Part shown: positions 1 through 9,276 of the stretch, piece after piece | How the letters are laid out: the number at the start of each line of letters is the position of its first letter | Numbering within the stretch: position 1 is the stretch's first letter | Assembly (NCBI GenBank): GCA_963850765.1 | Contig: CAWKMN010000003.1 | Coordinates: forward strand, 1 to 64,000 | Source of the DNA: CAWKMN01 sp963850765 | Lineage (GTDB): Bacteria > Chloroflexota > Anaerolineae > Aggregatilineales > Aggregatilineaceae | Direction: 5' to 3' | DNA: 64,000 nt | Program-made: the position numbers and the translations under genes | The notes under the pieces: generated by a model | Told to the model about the DNA's origin: nothing | What the model saw: the letters and a program-made list of their open reading frames with translations, nothing else | Database searches by the model: none

Positions 1-2
1 AA

Positions 3-455
3 CTCAACCTGCTGGACGACGACGAAACCACGCCGCTGGGTGATGAGGACCTGATGCGCGTGGCAGCGGCAGATGTGACTCTCAAAGTAGTGACGCTGGA
101 GGATGGCACGCCTGGCGCCCTGGTCACAGTGAAATTCGAACGTGCAGGGCTCGAAGCGCTTCTGGCCCATGGCAAAGATACAGTGGATCCGCTGACCCAG
201 AGGAGTCTGGACAAATTGGGCGAGGATTTTGTAGCCCTGATTGCCGTGACGATGGATATCGAGAACCACCCGCTGCGCGCTGAATGATGATGTCGATGAG
301 ATGCGGAAGATGTGGACGTCTACGCCCTTTCGCCTGACCAGTTCCCCGAAGGGATGGTGCTGGATTTCCACTATGAGATCAGCGAAACGTTGATCTATCG
401 GGATGCGAATGTGCCGGTGGAGCCCGTCGAGGCCCCGGCGGACCTGCTCAATTGA
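3..455 (+). pseudogene. 3' part of a secreted protein, paralogue of the next gene, frame disturbed near 285-310
   Basis: The reading frame is open from the window edge to a stop at 285-287. The same frame resumes after a short patch of stops at about 310 and ends at 453-455. The protein resembles the next gene in the same order: ADVT, then LEDGT, then ENHP, then a tail with F-DVYAL and a long VEP-rich end. So this is the end of a tandem paralogue. The patch between 285 and 310 needs two compensating one-base changes, as expected from sequencing error or early decay. Function is unknown; the paralogue has a signal peptide, so an envelope role is likely. The start lies outside the window. Confidence 0.6.
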
Positions 456-481
456 TGTGCTTAAAGGCATGAGGAGAAAAC

Positions 482-1453
482 ATGATGCGTAACATCCTAT
501 GGCGCTGCGGCGTGGTGCTGCTGCTGATCGGGATGATCGCTCCGCTGGAAGCGGCCGCGCAGGACGGCGGCGGTCTGACGGCGGATCAGCTTGCCCTGCT
601 GGATCGCGTGAAAGCCGCCCGCGAGAACTACCTGGCGTATGACAGTCTGGTCGAAAACGTGTACGGCAGCCAATCGCAGGAGCTGATTATCACCCTGGGC
701 GATAACCAGCAGTCGTTCTCCACGATCACGGGCTGGGAACGCTCCGCCCGGATTATTCGCCAGGAAGATGGACAGAATATCGCGGCGGAAGCGATGGCGA
801 CGATCGTCAACTCCGGCAGCCAGACCGGCGACGAAAATTCGCGAAACATAGGGCTGAACGCGGAATTCCTGCTGGTCGATGGAAAGACCTATGTGCTGGC
901 TTCCTATGGGCCGGATACGTCGCCGGATCCGAGCCTGCCCGCACTGCCGGAAAGCTGGTTCGAGGTTGAGCGGCTGCGTGACTGGCCCGTGCTCGAAGTG
1001 CTCGAACTGCAAGATCTTGTTGAGCAGCGCAGCGTGTTCGACGACCTGGAGAGCATGAAAGAGGCCGTCGCGGATGTAACCATCGCGCCGGGCGTGCTCG
1101 AAGATGGCACCGAAGTGGACGCGATCACGGTCACGCTGGACGCGGCAGGCGTGGCGCAGCTCCTCAGTATGGACGAGCCGCTGGAGCCGGCGCTGGAGAA
1201 TATTCTCGGTTCGCTCAGCCCGGACAGCGGCGCAACGCTGACCGTTCTGCTGGATGCGGAGAATCACCCCTTTGAGGCGGTGACGGAGATGATGCTGACC
1301 GCCACGAATCTCGACGCCAGCGTGTTCGGCTTCGAGCGCCTGCCCGACGGCACGACGGTCGAATTCACGGCGGTGTTTGCGCGCCGCGAGACGATCAGCC
1401 AGGTCAACGAGACGCTCGAACCGGCGGTGATACCGGACGAGTTAGCCGATTAA
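482..1453 (+). CDS. Secreted protein of unknown function (LolA/LppX-like in general form)
   Basis: 323 residues with a clear Sec signal peptide (about 1-27, hydrophobic core then AAAQ). The mature part is acidic with alternating strands and no cysteine for a lipid anchor. A GAGGAG ribosome site sits a few bases before the ATG at 482. The middle and end match the partial gene just upstream, so the two form a tandem duplicate pair. The general shape recalls lipoprotein-carrier folds such as LppX/LolA, but I see no diagnostic motif, so this stays a structural guess. It converges on the B3/4 gene, overlapping it by four bases. Confidence 0.7.
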   Translation: MMRNILWRCGVVLLLIGMIAPLEAAAQDGGGLTADQLALLDRVKAARENYLAYDSLVENVYGSQSQELIITLGDNQQSFSTITGWERSARIIRQEDGQNIAAEAMATIVNSGSQTGDENSRNIGLNAEFLLVDGKTYVLASYGPDTSPDPSLPALPESWFEVERLRDWPVLEVLELQDLVEQRSVFDDLESMKEAVADVTIAPGVLEDGTEVDAITVTLDAAGVAQLLSMDEPLEPALENILGSLSPDSGATLTVLLDAENHPFEAVTEMMLTATNLDASVFGFERLPDGTTVEFTAVFARRETISQVNETLEPAVIPDELAD

Positions 1454-2164
1454 TCCGGCGCGAAATCGGGCTGCGCGGGCGAGAGCACGGCGGCCTGGAT
1501 CTTGGCGGCAGGCGTATAAGTCGCCAGCAGGGTTTGCAGATCCGCCAGGGCAGCGCGCACGTCCTGTTCGGCGGTGGCGTGATGCCCCTCCACGGTGATC
1601 AGCACCTCGGTCGTGTCGGCGCGGGAACTGCTCGGCTCACTCTGCCGCCAGCACCAGCGCCGCGCGCTGACCTGCTCGGACTCATCCGCGAAGATCACTT
1701 CGCCCGGTTCGGGTCGATCGCTTTCGCTGCCGCCCAGGTCGCTGAAGTGTTCGCTCCCGGTCGCGAATCGGACGGTCAGCGTCCCGGTGATGCCGCGCCG
1801 GTCAAACACCGCGACTGGCAGCGCGTACCGGATGCTCACCAGATTACCCAGATCGACCAGTAGATTGATGTTGGGGATGTCGCCCTTTTTGGTCAGGCGG
1901 CGCAGCAGGGCTTCGGCGGCGCTGCGATACTGGGTCGGCTGGACGCCAAACGCACTGAATGCCCGCCGCCATGCCGCCAGACTGGGGATCTCGCTCAGCG
2001 GTGTTTCACCGATCCGGGCGATCGCGGCCTGCTGTTCGGCGTGGAAGGTCTCGACCAGACCGGGCGGAGTCGGGCCGCCGGTCACGTTCTGCGCCCAGGA
2101 TCACCCCGCCGCGAATGGTGGGATACCGTTCGAGCAGTTCGGGATCATAACGGAACACGATCAC
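1450..2164 (-). CDS. B3/4-domain protein (PheRS beta-like tRNA-binding fold), frame change near 2090
   Basis: About 237 residues after removal of one base. The main frame (1450-2085) holds the B3/4 core seen in the phenylalanyl-tRNA synthetase beta subunit and in stand-alone editing-like proteins: GPTPPGLVETFHAEQQ, then IPNINLLVDLGNLVSIRYALPVAVFD, then GSEHFSDLGG. The true start is the GTG at 2164, in another frame, after a strong AGGAGGAG; it encodes IVFRYDPELLERYPTIRGG, the normal N-terminus of this family. The two frames join if one G is removed near 2090. Stand-alone members are thought to bind or edit misacylated tRNA or free amino acids; that role is family knowledge, not visible here. 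Confidence 0.75.
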
Positions 2165-2212
2165 GGGTGAACTCCTCCTGATGGCAGTATGTCCGTAAAT
2201 AGTTTTGAGTTA

Positions 2213-2336
2213 GCCTCACCCCTAAATCCCCTCTCCATGGGATGGAGAGGGGAGTTGTTTGAGCGTATGATCTCCCCTCTCCGCGTCGAGGAGAGCCAGG
2301 GGGTGAGCTGAACTCACGACTCACGACTCAAAACCC
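2213..2336. repeat. GCCTCACC hairpin element plus ACTCA heptad repeat
   Basis: Starts GCCTCACCCC, contains two hairpins (CCCCTCTCCA/TGGAGAGGGG type) and closes with GGGGGTGAGC near 2308. An ACTCA-rich run in seven-base steps follows to 2336 and overlaps the end of the Rieske gene. The same element type recurs at least ten times in the window. Confidence 0.75.
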
Positions 2337-2635
2337 ACCTGTATCTCGTCGCCCTCGATGCGTGTTGGGAACCACGGCACATCAACGACGGCCGGCATCG
2401 CCAGCACCTTGCCGCTGCGAATATCGAAGCGTGCGCCGTGCCGGGGACACTCGATCTCGAAGCCGTCGAGTTCGCCTTCGGCCAGCGGACCGTTGTCGTG
2501 GGTGCAGACGTCCTCGATGGCGTAATACGCCCCGCCGACGTTAAACACGGCGATATAGTAACCCTCAATATCAAACACGGCCCGCTCGCCGGGGGGAATC
2601 TCGGCGCTGCGGGCGACCGTCACAAAACGGGGCAT
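2321..2635 (-). CDS. Rieske-type [2Fe-2S] ferredoxin
   Basis: 104 residues, the usual size of a stand-alone Rieske ferredoxin. The cluster-binding pair is present: CTHDNGPL about residue 43 and CPRHGARF about residue 62 (C-x-H ... C-x2-H). Start is the ATG at 2635 after AAGGAG; upstream in-frame sequence is repeat DNA. It is the last gene of the minus-strand suf block, and small Rieske proteins are often carried in such operons in Actinobacteria and Chloroflexi, so it is probably an electron donor for, or client of, Fe-S assembly (inference). It is bracketed on both sides by repeat elements, so it may be transcribed separately. Confidence 0.85.
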   Translation of the reverse strand: MPRFVTVARSAEIPPGERAVFDIEGYYIAVFNVGGAYYAIEDVCTHDNGPLAEGELDGFEIECPRHGARFDIRSGKVLAMPAVVDVPWFPTRIEGDEIQVGFES

Positions 2636-2645
2636 GAGTACTCCT

Positions 2646-2792
2646 TGTTTTGGGTTTTGAGTGATGAGTTTTGGGTCGTGAGTTAGCCTCACCCCCCGGC
2701 CCCTCTCCACAGCGTGGAGAGGGGGAGATCGCGCGGCTTTGTAGGGGCGGGCTAACAAGCCCGCCCAGGGCGAACCGCCGGGTCGCTCCTAC
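2646..2792. repeat. Composite repeat: TGAGT heptads, half GCCTCACC element, GGGGCGGG palindrome, GGGCGA hairpin
   Basis: In order: TGAGTTTT-type heptads (2646-2685), a left-half GCCTCACCCCCC element with one hairpin (2686-2727), a palindrome starting GTAGGGGCGGGCTAAC (2741-2766) and a hairpin GGGCGA...TCGCTCCTAC (2768-2792). The last two modules occur together again inside the element at 29076-29189. Confidence 0.75.
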
Positions 2793-2831
2793 ATTCCAAT
2801 CGAAAGTCCTCTCGCACCCGGAGCGACGGCC

Positions 2832-2877
2832 CGACTCAAAACTCAAGACTTACAACTCAAAACTCACACCCACTAAT
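2832..2877. repeat. ACTCAAA heptad repeat
   Basis: Degenerate seven-base repeat of the ACTCAAA type directly downstream of the protease gene and touching its stop codon. Inverted relative to the TGAGT run at 2646-2685. Confidence 0.6.
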
Positions 2878-4339
2878 CCCGCCAGAACATAAACGCGTCG
2901 TGACCCAGCGCGCCCAACCAGCCGGGGATATGGAGCGCCCCGGTGATCTCAAAGACAGTATCCCAGAACTCGCGCTCAACGGGCTCGACCATCCACAGCA
3001 GGATAAAGATCAGGAATATCCCCCCGGTGAACCCGATCTGGAGCAGGATCCGGCGCGTGCCCTCGTCCAGCAGCGGCTCGATGATGCCAAAGCCGTCCAG
3101 GGGCGGGAGTGGGATGAGATTGAGCACCACCGCCGTGACTTGCAGAATCGCCAGAAAGGCGACCGCCGACCACAGATCGACATTATTCCAGATGCTGCTG
3201 CCGGGGTCTTCAATTCCACGGGCGCGGTAGAAGTCGGCATCAGTCTGGCCCGGATGGCTCAGCTGCCAGTCATCGATGCTGTTCTCGTAGTAGAGCTTGA
3301 TGAGAATCCCATCGACATCGACCACGCCGGTGAAAAAGGGCAGCGCCAGCAGCAGGGCAAACAGCAGATTGGCAGCAGGTCCCGCCGCCGATACCGCCGC
3401 CCCCCACCACTTGCTGCGCAGCCGGTGCCGCTCGATATACACCGCGCCGCCGGGCAGCCCGATCCCGCCCATCGCCAGGAAGATGAGCGGCATAATGATA
3501 CTGAGCATCGGATGGGTATATTTGAGCGGATTGAAGGTCAGATAGCCTTTGTCGCGCACGGTGTGATCGCCGCCCATATAGGCGACCAGCGCATGCCCAA
3601 ACTCGTGCAGCGTAACGGAGAAGATCCACCCGACCAGCACAAAAATGAAGGTGAAGGTCGAGGTGCCGGGCAGCACGAAGACCAGATACGCGATCAGCAG
3701 CGCGACCCCGGCGGCGATCATGGGCCAGTTGCCCCAGCGGCTCGGCGTCTGCGGGCGGAGATTGCGCCCGGCGCGCATTGGGACCAGCACGTATTCGGTT
3801 TTGCGGCCAGCGGCGGGTTGTGAAGCGCCGCGCCGCCCGATGAGCGGACTCCGGATGCCGGGCGCGCGGTTAACAGGTTGCATGGGCGCGGGCCTAGGCG
3901 ACGTGGTACGCATGTAATCGCGCAGGGCATCGGGTTTCAGCGGCGTATCCGCCAGCGCGTCATGCACCAGCCCATTGGCCTCACTCATCAGGCTGATCAA
4001 CAGATGGCCGCTGTCATTGGCGGGTTGGTGGAGTTCCGCTGCCACCTGCGCCGCGCGATCCATCGTGGCTTGCGCCGCGTTGGTCAGGCCCTTGATCGCG
4101 ATCGGGTCGCCGCGCTCGACGCCCACGCCGGCGGCGATCCGGGCATACAGCGCATCCGCATCAACACCGGCCTGGATCAACAGGTCGTGAGCGGTGCCGC
4201 TGGATTGCTTGAGCAGCGCCAGCATCAGGTGTTCGACATCCACAAACGCCGTCTGCCGTGCCGAGGCTTCGCGCCGGGCGTTTTCCACCAGCGCTCGCAG
4301 ATCATCTGTCATCGACATAGTGTTGGCATTTACACTCAT
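2873..4339 (-). CDS. ClpN-domain-site-2 protease (M50) fusion
   Basis: 488 residues. Residues about 10-145 form a double Clp N-terminal repeat (VDVEHLMLALL and DSGHLLISLM are the paired motifs), as in ClpA/ClpC substrate-recognition domains. A proline/arginine linker to about 200 is followed by an M50 intramembrane metalloprotease core with about six hydrophobic segments: HEFGH at 245-249 (zinc and catalytic Glu) and NLIPLPPLDG at 407-416 (third ligand). No AAA ATPase is present. The start lies four bases after the sufU stop, so translation is probably coupled. The ClpN part presumably presents or senses substrates for membrane proteolysis (inference). A second possible start is Met8. Confidence 0.85.
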   Translation of the reverse strand: MSVNANTMSMTDDLRALVENARREASARQTAFVDVEHLMLALLKQSSGTAHDLLIQAGVDADALYARIAAGVGVERGDPIAIKGLTNAAQATMDRAAQVAAELHQPANDSGHLLISLMSEANGLVHDALADTPLKPDALRDYMRTTSPRPAPMQPVNRAPGIRSPLIGRRGASQPAAGRKTEYVLVPMRAGRNLRPQTPSRWGNWPMIAAGVALLIAYLVFVLPGTSTFTFIFVLVGWIFSVTLHEFGHALVAYMGGDHTVRDKGYLTFNPLKYTHPMLSIIMPLIFLAMGGIGLPGGAVYIERHRLRSKWWGAAVSAAGPAANLLFALLLALPFFTGVVDVDGILIKLYYENSIDDWQLSHPGQTDADFYRARGIEDPGSSIWNNVDLWSAVAFLAILQVTAVVLNLIPLPPLDGFGIIEPLLDEGTRRILLQIGFTGGIFLIFILLWMVEPVEREFWDTVFEITGALHIPGWLGALGHDAFMFWRD

Positions 4340-4343
4340 GGGG

Positions 4344-4739
4344 TCAGTCTTCGGTTTCGCCGGGCCAGTTGGTCATGCCATACGCGCCTGCTTTGAGCAC
4401 CTTGAGCGACAGCAGCGCGCATTTCAGCCGCGTTGGGCTGAGCTGGATGCCGAGCAGATCCAGGATCGCCTGTCGATCCAGGTGCTTCAGCTCATCCAGC
4501 GTCTTGCCGATGATCTCCTCACCCAGCATGGACGCGGACGCCTGGCTGATGGTGCAGCCTTCGCCCTCCCACGATAGGGCCTTGATCCGGCCGTCGTCGT
4601 CCAACTGCGCGGTGAGATGCAGGTGATCGCCGCAGAAGGGGTTTTCGTCTTCGTAATCGATGTCGGCGGGCGCGAGCGGCGCGCCAAAGTTGCGCGGGTT
4701 CTGCCCGTGATCGATGATGTTGTCGAGATAGAGGTCCAT
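4344..4739 (-). CDS. sufU: SufU-type Fe-S assembly protein
   Basis: 131 residues with the three conserved cysteines of the IscU/SufU fold: NPFCGD (about 36), EGCTIS (about 62) and LKCALL (about 106). The SufU-specific insert before the last cysteine is present. SufU accepts sulfur from SufS, acting as a zinc-dependent sulfurtransferase partner. It is encoded 97 bases downstream of sufS, with an inverted heptad repeat between them, and is followed after four bases by the protease fusion. Confidence 0.93.
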   Translation of the reverse strand: MDLYLDNIIDHGQNPRNFGAPLAPADIDYEDENPFCGDHLHLTAQLDDDGRIKALSWEGEGCTISQASASMLGEEIIGKTLDELKHLDRQAILDLLGIQLSPTRLKCALLSLKVLKAGAYGMTNWPGETED

Positions 4740-4771
4740 AGTGGTTGCTGACCCTGTTGTTATGTGGCGAG

Positions 4772-4832
4772 AGCTTTCAGCCGTCAGCGTTCAGCTTTTT
4801 AGCTGATAGCTGAACGCTAATCGCTGACCGCT
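4772..4832. repeat. Heptad-phased inverted repeat between sufS and sufU
   Basis: Arms built from CAGCGTT/CAGCTTT-like seven-base units (4772-4796) and their inverse (4801-4832) around a short T run. Would form a long imperfect hairpin in the suf transcript. Confidence 0.65.
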
Positions 4833-4836
4833 TTTC

Positions 4837-6099
4837 TTACCCGCCGATGCCGAATACCTTGCGGGCATTGTAGATCGCTTCGATCAAAGCGTCCACATCT
4901 GCCGTCGTGTTATACACGTAAAAACTGGCGCGCGCCGTCGCGGCCACGCCGAGACGTTTATGCAGCGGCATGGCGCAGTGATGACCGGCCCGAACGGCGA
5001 TCCCTTCCAGGTCGAGCAGCTGCGCGACGTCGTGCGCGTGAATATCCTTGAGCGTGAAGGTCGCTACGCCGTTTCGTTTGTCGGGCGCGGGACCGTAGAG
5101 CGTCAGGCCGGGCACTTCGGACAGGCGATCCAGCGCGTAGTCCGCGACGATCTGTTCGTGCGCCAGAATGTTGTCCATCCCCAGATCCGACAGATAGTCC
5201 ACGGCCGCGCCCAGACCGACGCCTTCGGCGATCGCCGGTGTGCCTGCCTCGAACTTGTAGGGGAGATCGTTCCACACGCTGCCCTCCAGCGTGACCTTTT
5301 TGATCATATCCCCGCCGCCCATATACGGGGGCATGGCTTCGAGCAGCGCGCGCTTGCCATACAGCACGCCGATCCCGGTCGGACCGGCCATCTTGTGCCC
5401 GGAGAACGCGAGAAAATCCACGTCGAGCGCCTGCACGTCGAGCTTCAGATGCGGCGCGCCCTGTGCCGCGTCCAGCATGACCAGCGCGCCGGCTGCGTGT
5501 GCCTGCTCGATGATCGTCCTGACCGGGTTTACCGTGCCGAGCACGTTGCTGACCTGCACCACGCTGACCATCTTCACCGGCTCGTCGCGCAGTAAGGCGG
5601 CGTAAGCGTCGAGATCGAGTTCGCCCGAATCGGTGATCGGAATGTAGCGCAGCGTGAAGCCGATCTGATCGCGCAGGATGTGCCACGGGACGAGGTTGGC
5701 GTGATGCTCCATCTCGCTCAGCACGACGACATCGCCCGGCTTCAGATTGGCGCGGCCCCACGTCGCGACGACGAGATTCATGCTCTCGGTGGCGTTGCGC
5801 GTGAAGATGATCTCCTTGCGCGAGCCGGCGTTGATAAACTCGCGCACCTTGTCGCGGGCGGCTTCATAGGCGGCCGTCGCGCGCTCGCTCAGCACGTGAA
5901 TCCCGCGATGGACATTCGCATGGCTGGTTTCGTAATAGTGAGTCATCGCGTCGATCACCTGGCGCGGCTTCTGGCTGCTCGCCGCCGAGTCCAGAAAGAT
6001 CAGGCGCTTGCCGGGGTGGACTTCCTGATCGAGGATCGGAAAGTCCGCGCGGATGGCGTCGATGTTGAGGGGGGATTGGGTTATCTTTGGATGGGTCAT
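4837..6099 (-). CDS. sufS: Cysteine desulfurase SufS
   Basis: 420 residues, full length for group II cysteine desulfurases. PLP lysine in SGHKMAGPTGIG; active cysteine in RAGHHCAMPLH near residue 370; N-terminal FLDSAASSQKP and HANVHRGIH are typical. It removes sulfur from cysteine and hands it to SufU. ATG at 6099. The upstream gap (6100-6338) holds a palindrome and the end of sufD. No frame change in this gene. Confidence 0.96.
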   Translation of the reverse strand: MTHPKITQSPLNIDAIRADFPILDQEVHPGKRLIFLDSAASSQKPRQVIDAMTHYYETSHANVHRGIHVLSERATAAYEAARDKVREFINAGSRKEIIFTRNATESMNLVVATWGRANLKPGDVVVLSEMEHHANLVPWHILRDQIGFTLRYIPITDSGELDLDAYAALLRDEPVKMVSVVQVSNVLGTVNPVRTIIEQAHAAGALVMLDAAQGAPHLKLDVQALDVDFLAFSGHKMAGPTGIGVLYGKRALLEAMPPYMGGGDMIKKVTLEGSVWNDLPYKFEAGTPAIAEGVGLGAAVDYLSDLGMDNILAHEQIVADYALDRLSEVPGLTLYGPAPDKRNGVATFTLKDIHAHDVAQLLDLEGIAVRAGHHCAMPLHKRLGVAATARASFYVYNTTADVDALIEAIYNARKVFGIGG

Positions 6100-6285
6100 G
6101 GTATGGTTTCAGCCTATATGTTCACTGCTATCAGTTGGCCGTTGTTGAATATCTTTGCCACCCGACATCATGCCTGGATTATAGCGACTTGGCCGCCGGG
6201 TCAGGCAGTGCTGTCTGCGGGCAAAAACAACATAAATCGCATGAATATGAAACAAAAACCGGGCCGCAATGATAGCCCGGTGCCA

Positions 6286-6313
6286 GTAGGGGCGTATCGC
6301 AATACGCCCCTAC
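6286..6313. repeat. 28-bp perfect palindrome
   Basis: Palindrome starting GTAGGGGCGTATCGC, in the gap after sufD. Further copies at 39545, 60152 and (shorter) 61507. Confidence 0.85.
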
Positions 6314-6338
6314 GAAGTCCATTCCTGGGGAGGGGCTG

Positions 6339-7683
6339 TTACTCGCCCAGCAGTTTGCGCTCGACATAGGCCATCAGGCGATCGCGCACGTTCTCGAACG
6401 GGATGCGATCCAGCACCGGGACAAAGTAGCCGTCTACGACGAGCTTTTCCGCTTCGTCACGCGGGCAGGCCGCGCGTCATCAGGTAATAGAGCATCTCCT
6501 CTTCGATCTGCCCGGTGGCGGAAGCGTGCGTGCAGCGCACGTCATCCGCTTCGATCTCCAGGCCGGGGATGCTGTCGGCGCGGGCGTCGCCGCCCATGAT
6601 CATATTGCGATTCGCCTGGAAGCCGTCCGTCTTCTGAGCGCCGGGCAGCACCTTGATCATCCCCTGCCACACGCTGCGGGACTGATCCTTGAGCACGCCC
6701 TTAAACAGCAAATCGGACGTGGTATGCTGTGCATTGTGGTTCTGCTGGGTATCCAGGTCCATGAACTGCTGGCCGTCGGGGAAATACATGGCGCTCATGC
6801 GGCCCCAACTGCCTTTGCCGTCCAGGTCGATCTCCATGAACGTCTTGACGAACTTGCCGCCCATCTGCCCGGTGATCCAGTCCAACTGCCCATCGTTGCC
6901 GACGCGGGCGCGCTGGTGGCTGAATTCGAACATGCTGTGGCCCCAGTCCTGCAAGCCGACAAACCGCAGGATCGCGCCGTCTTTGACGATCAGTTCCGTC
7001 GCGCCGATGTAGCTGGCGTCGGCGTCCAGGGTAGGGGAGAGCGATTCGTGCAGGTAATCGATCGATGCGCCCTCTTCGACCACGACCAGCAGATGGCCGA
7101 GCGTCGCGCCGGGCTGCGTGTTGTAGAAAATACTGTGCGCGGGGAGATCGACGGCCAGCCCGCGCGGCACGTACAGGAATACGCCGTGCGTCCACAGCGC
7201 CGCATTCAGCGCGGCGAACTTGCCATCGTCGGGCTTGACGGCGTGGGTCATCAGGTGGGCGCGCACGAGATCGGGATTTTCGCGGGCCGCCGTGCGCAGA
7301 TCGGTGAAGATCACGCCTTTCTGCTGCAGGGCCGGGTTGACCTCGTGATGGACGCACTGGCCATCCACAAAGGCGATCAGGCCGCCCTGCTCATTCCCAA
7401 GCAGGGGTTGGCGGTTGGCCGCGGGGATGGTGCTGTAGCTGCCGCCGTTCGGCGTGCTGAGCGGTCCCGCGCTGTCCCACTGGATATGACGATAATCGGT
7501 GCGCCGCCACGCTTCGTCGTTGGTGGTGGGCATCGGCAGCGATTCGTACAACTCCCACGCCGCCAAACGTGACTCTGCGCGGAGCCAGTCCGGTTCCTGA
7601 TAACGCTGGCTCAGCGCGTCCACGTCGGCGCGGGTGAGCGGCGGCGCGGTGAATTCGCGTGCAACACGGCGACGAGTTGCCAC
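6339..7683 (-). CDS. sufD: Fe-S assembly protein SufD, frame change near 6463
   Basis: 447 residues after removal of one base. The main frame ends early at 6457, just after MLYYLMTRGLPA. Removing one T gives DEAEKLVVDGYFVPVLDRIP and the normal SufD C-terminus, ending at the TAA at 6339-6341. The core has IPGLEIEADDVRCTHASATG, a SufB/D family hallmark with the conserved His. SufD pairs with SufB in the SufBC2D scaffold. Start is GTG at 7683 after AAAGGA. Confidence 0.92.
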
Positions 7684-7718
7684 AGGTGAGTCCTTTCGAG
7701 AGTAGATCGGTCACAGTG

Positions 7719-7755
7719 ATCAGCTATTCAGCTGTTAGCCATTAGTCAGTTGGCC
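7719..7755. repeat. CAGCTGTTAGCC heptad repeat between sufB and sufD
   Basis: Short member of the TTAGC/CAGC heptad family found in three of the gaps of the suf operon. Confidence 0.5.
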
Positions 7756-7842
7756 GATCCCTGATTCGCCTGCTCACACCTGGAATGGGCTTGACATCGT
7801 CTACAAGCTCAACCGCGTGGAGAGGTGCGCAGTGAGGCTTGC

Positions 7843-9257
7843 CTACCCGATCGAGCCTTCCATCTGAAGCTGGATCAGGCGGTTCATCTCAATGCTGTAT
7901 TCCATCGGCAGCTCTTTGGTCAGCGGCTCCAGGAAGCCGTTCACGACCATCGCGTTGGCTTCGTCTTCGGTCAGGCCGCGGCTCATCAGGTAAAAGAGCT
8001 GATCGTCGCCGACTTTGCTGACGGTGGCTTCGTGGCCGACCGTCACGAACGGATTCTCGATCTCGATGTACGGGTAGGTGTCGGACTCGCTGTGATCGTC
8101 CAGCAGCAGCGCATCGCACACCACCGTGCTCTTGACGTGTGCCGCGTCCGGGTAGACCTTGAGCAGGCCGCGGTAGCTGCTGCGCCCGCCGTCCTTGCAG
8201 ATCGACTTGCTGATGATCTGGCTGGTCGTGTGCGGCGCGATGTGGATCGACCTTGCCGCCCGCGTCCTGGGTCTGGCCGCGCCCCGCGAAGGCAATCGAC
8301 AGCACCTCGCCGTGCGCGCCCGGCTCCATCAGGTAGACGGACGGGTATTTCATCGTGACCTTGCTGCCCAGGTTGGCATCCACCCATTCGTGGCTGGCAT
8401 CGCCATAGACCATTGGCGCGCTGCGTCACGAGGTTATAGACATTGTCCGACCAGTTCTGAATGGTCGAGTAGCGCGAGCGTGCGCCGCGCTTGACGACGA
8501 TCTCGATCACGCCGCTGTGCAGGCTGCTGGTCGAGTAGGTGGGCGCGGTGCAGCCTTCGACATAGTGCAGGAACGCGCCTTCATCCACGATGATCATCGT
8601 GCGCTCGAACTGGCCGATGCTGGCCGCGTTCAGGCGAAAGTAGGCTTGCAGCGGCATTTCGATCTTGACGCCCGGCGGCACGTAGATAAACGATCCGCCG
8701 GACCAGACGGCCGCGTTCAGCGCCGCATATTTGTTATCCTGCGCGGGGATCACCGTGCCAAAATACTCACGGAACAGGTCTTCGTGGTCCCGCAGGCCGT
8801 GTTCGATGCTCTTGAAGATCACGCCCTGGTTTTCCAGTTCTTTCTTGATCTGGTGGTAGACCATTTCGGAGTCGTACTGCGCACCGGCCCCGGCCAGGAA
8901 TTTCTGCTCGGCTTCGGGGACGCCCAGGCGGTCAAACGTGCGCTTGATGTTCTCCGGCACGTCTTCCCAGGAATTTGCTTCCTGCGAGGCCGGCTTGACG
9001 AAGAAGTAGATATCCTCTTCGCGCAGGGCATCAAGGTTCGCGCCCCAGGTGGGAACGGGCTTGCTCTGGTAGATTTCGAGCGCCTTCAGGCGGTACTGGC
9101 GCATCCATTCCGGCTCGCCCTTCATCTCACTGATCTGGCCGACGATCTCGGCGTTCAGCCCCTTGCGGGCCTTAAAAACGGGTGCTTCAGGATCGCTGAA
9201 CCCGTATTGTTCGTCGTAGCTTTCGCGTATGCCCTTCAACTGCTCGGCATCACTCAT
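7843..9257 (-). CDS. sufB: Fe-S scaffold SufB, two frame changes
   Basis: 470 residues after removal of one base near 8410 and one near 8255. Segments in order: start to VTQRA, then MVYGDASHEWVDANLGSKVTMKYPS, then IHIAPHTTSQIISKSICKDGG to the end. The cysteine in the SKSICKDGG region and the C-terminal GFLEPLTKELPMEY are as in SufB. Start is the ATG at 9257 after AAAGGAG; the longer in-frame extension to 9320 comes from the repeat between sufB and sufC. SufB is the cluster-building subunit of SufBC2D. Confidence 0.93.
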
Positions 9258-9276
9258 CGTTGTGTGCTCCTTTGTG

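Noticed and set aside
497..1267. Long antisense frame opposite the secreted protein
   Set aside because: Shadow of the plus-strand gene in GC-rich DNA: Arg/His/Gln-rich, no start context, no motif.
2210..2310. Repeats taken as a CRISPR array
   Set aside because: Units are hairpins with variable spacing and no regular spacers; no cas genes.
4960..5595. Plus-strand frame opposite sufS
   Set aside because: Antisense shadow; no known family and no ribosome site.
6286..6313. Palindrome taken as a rho-independent terminator
   Set aside because: No T run follows, and the same sequence recurs in gaps with different gene orientations; a repeat family fits better.
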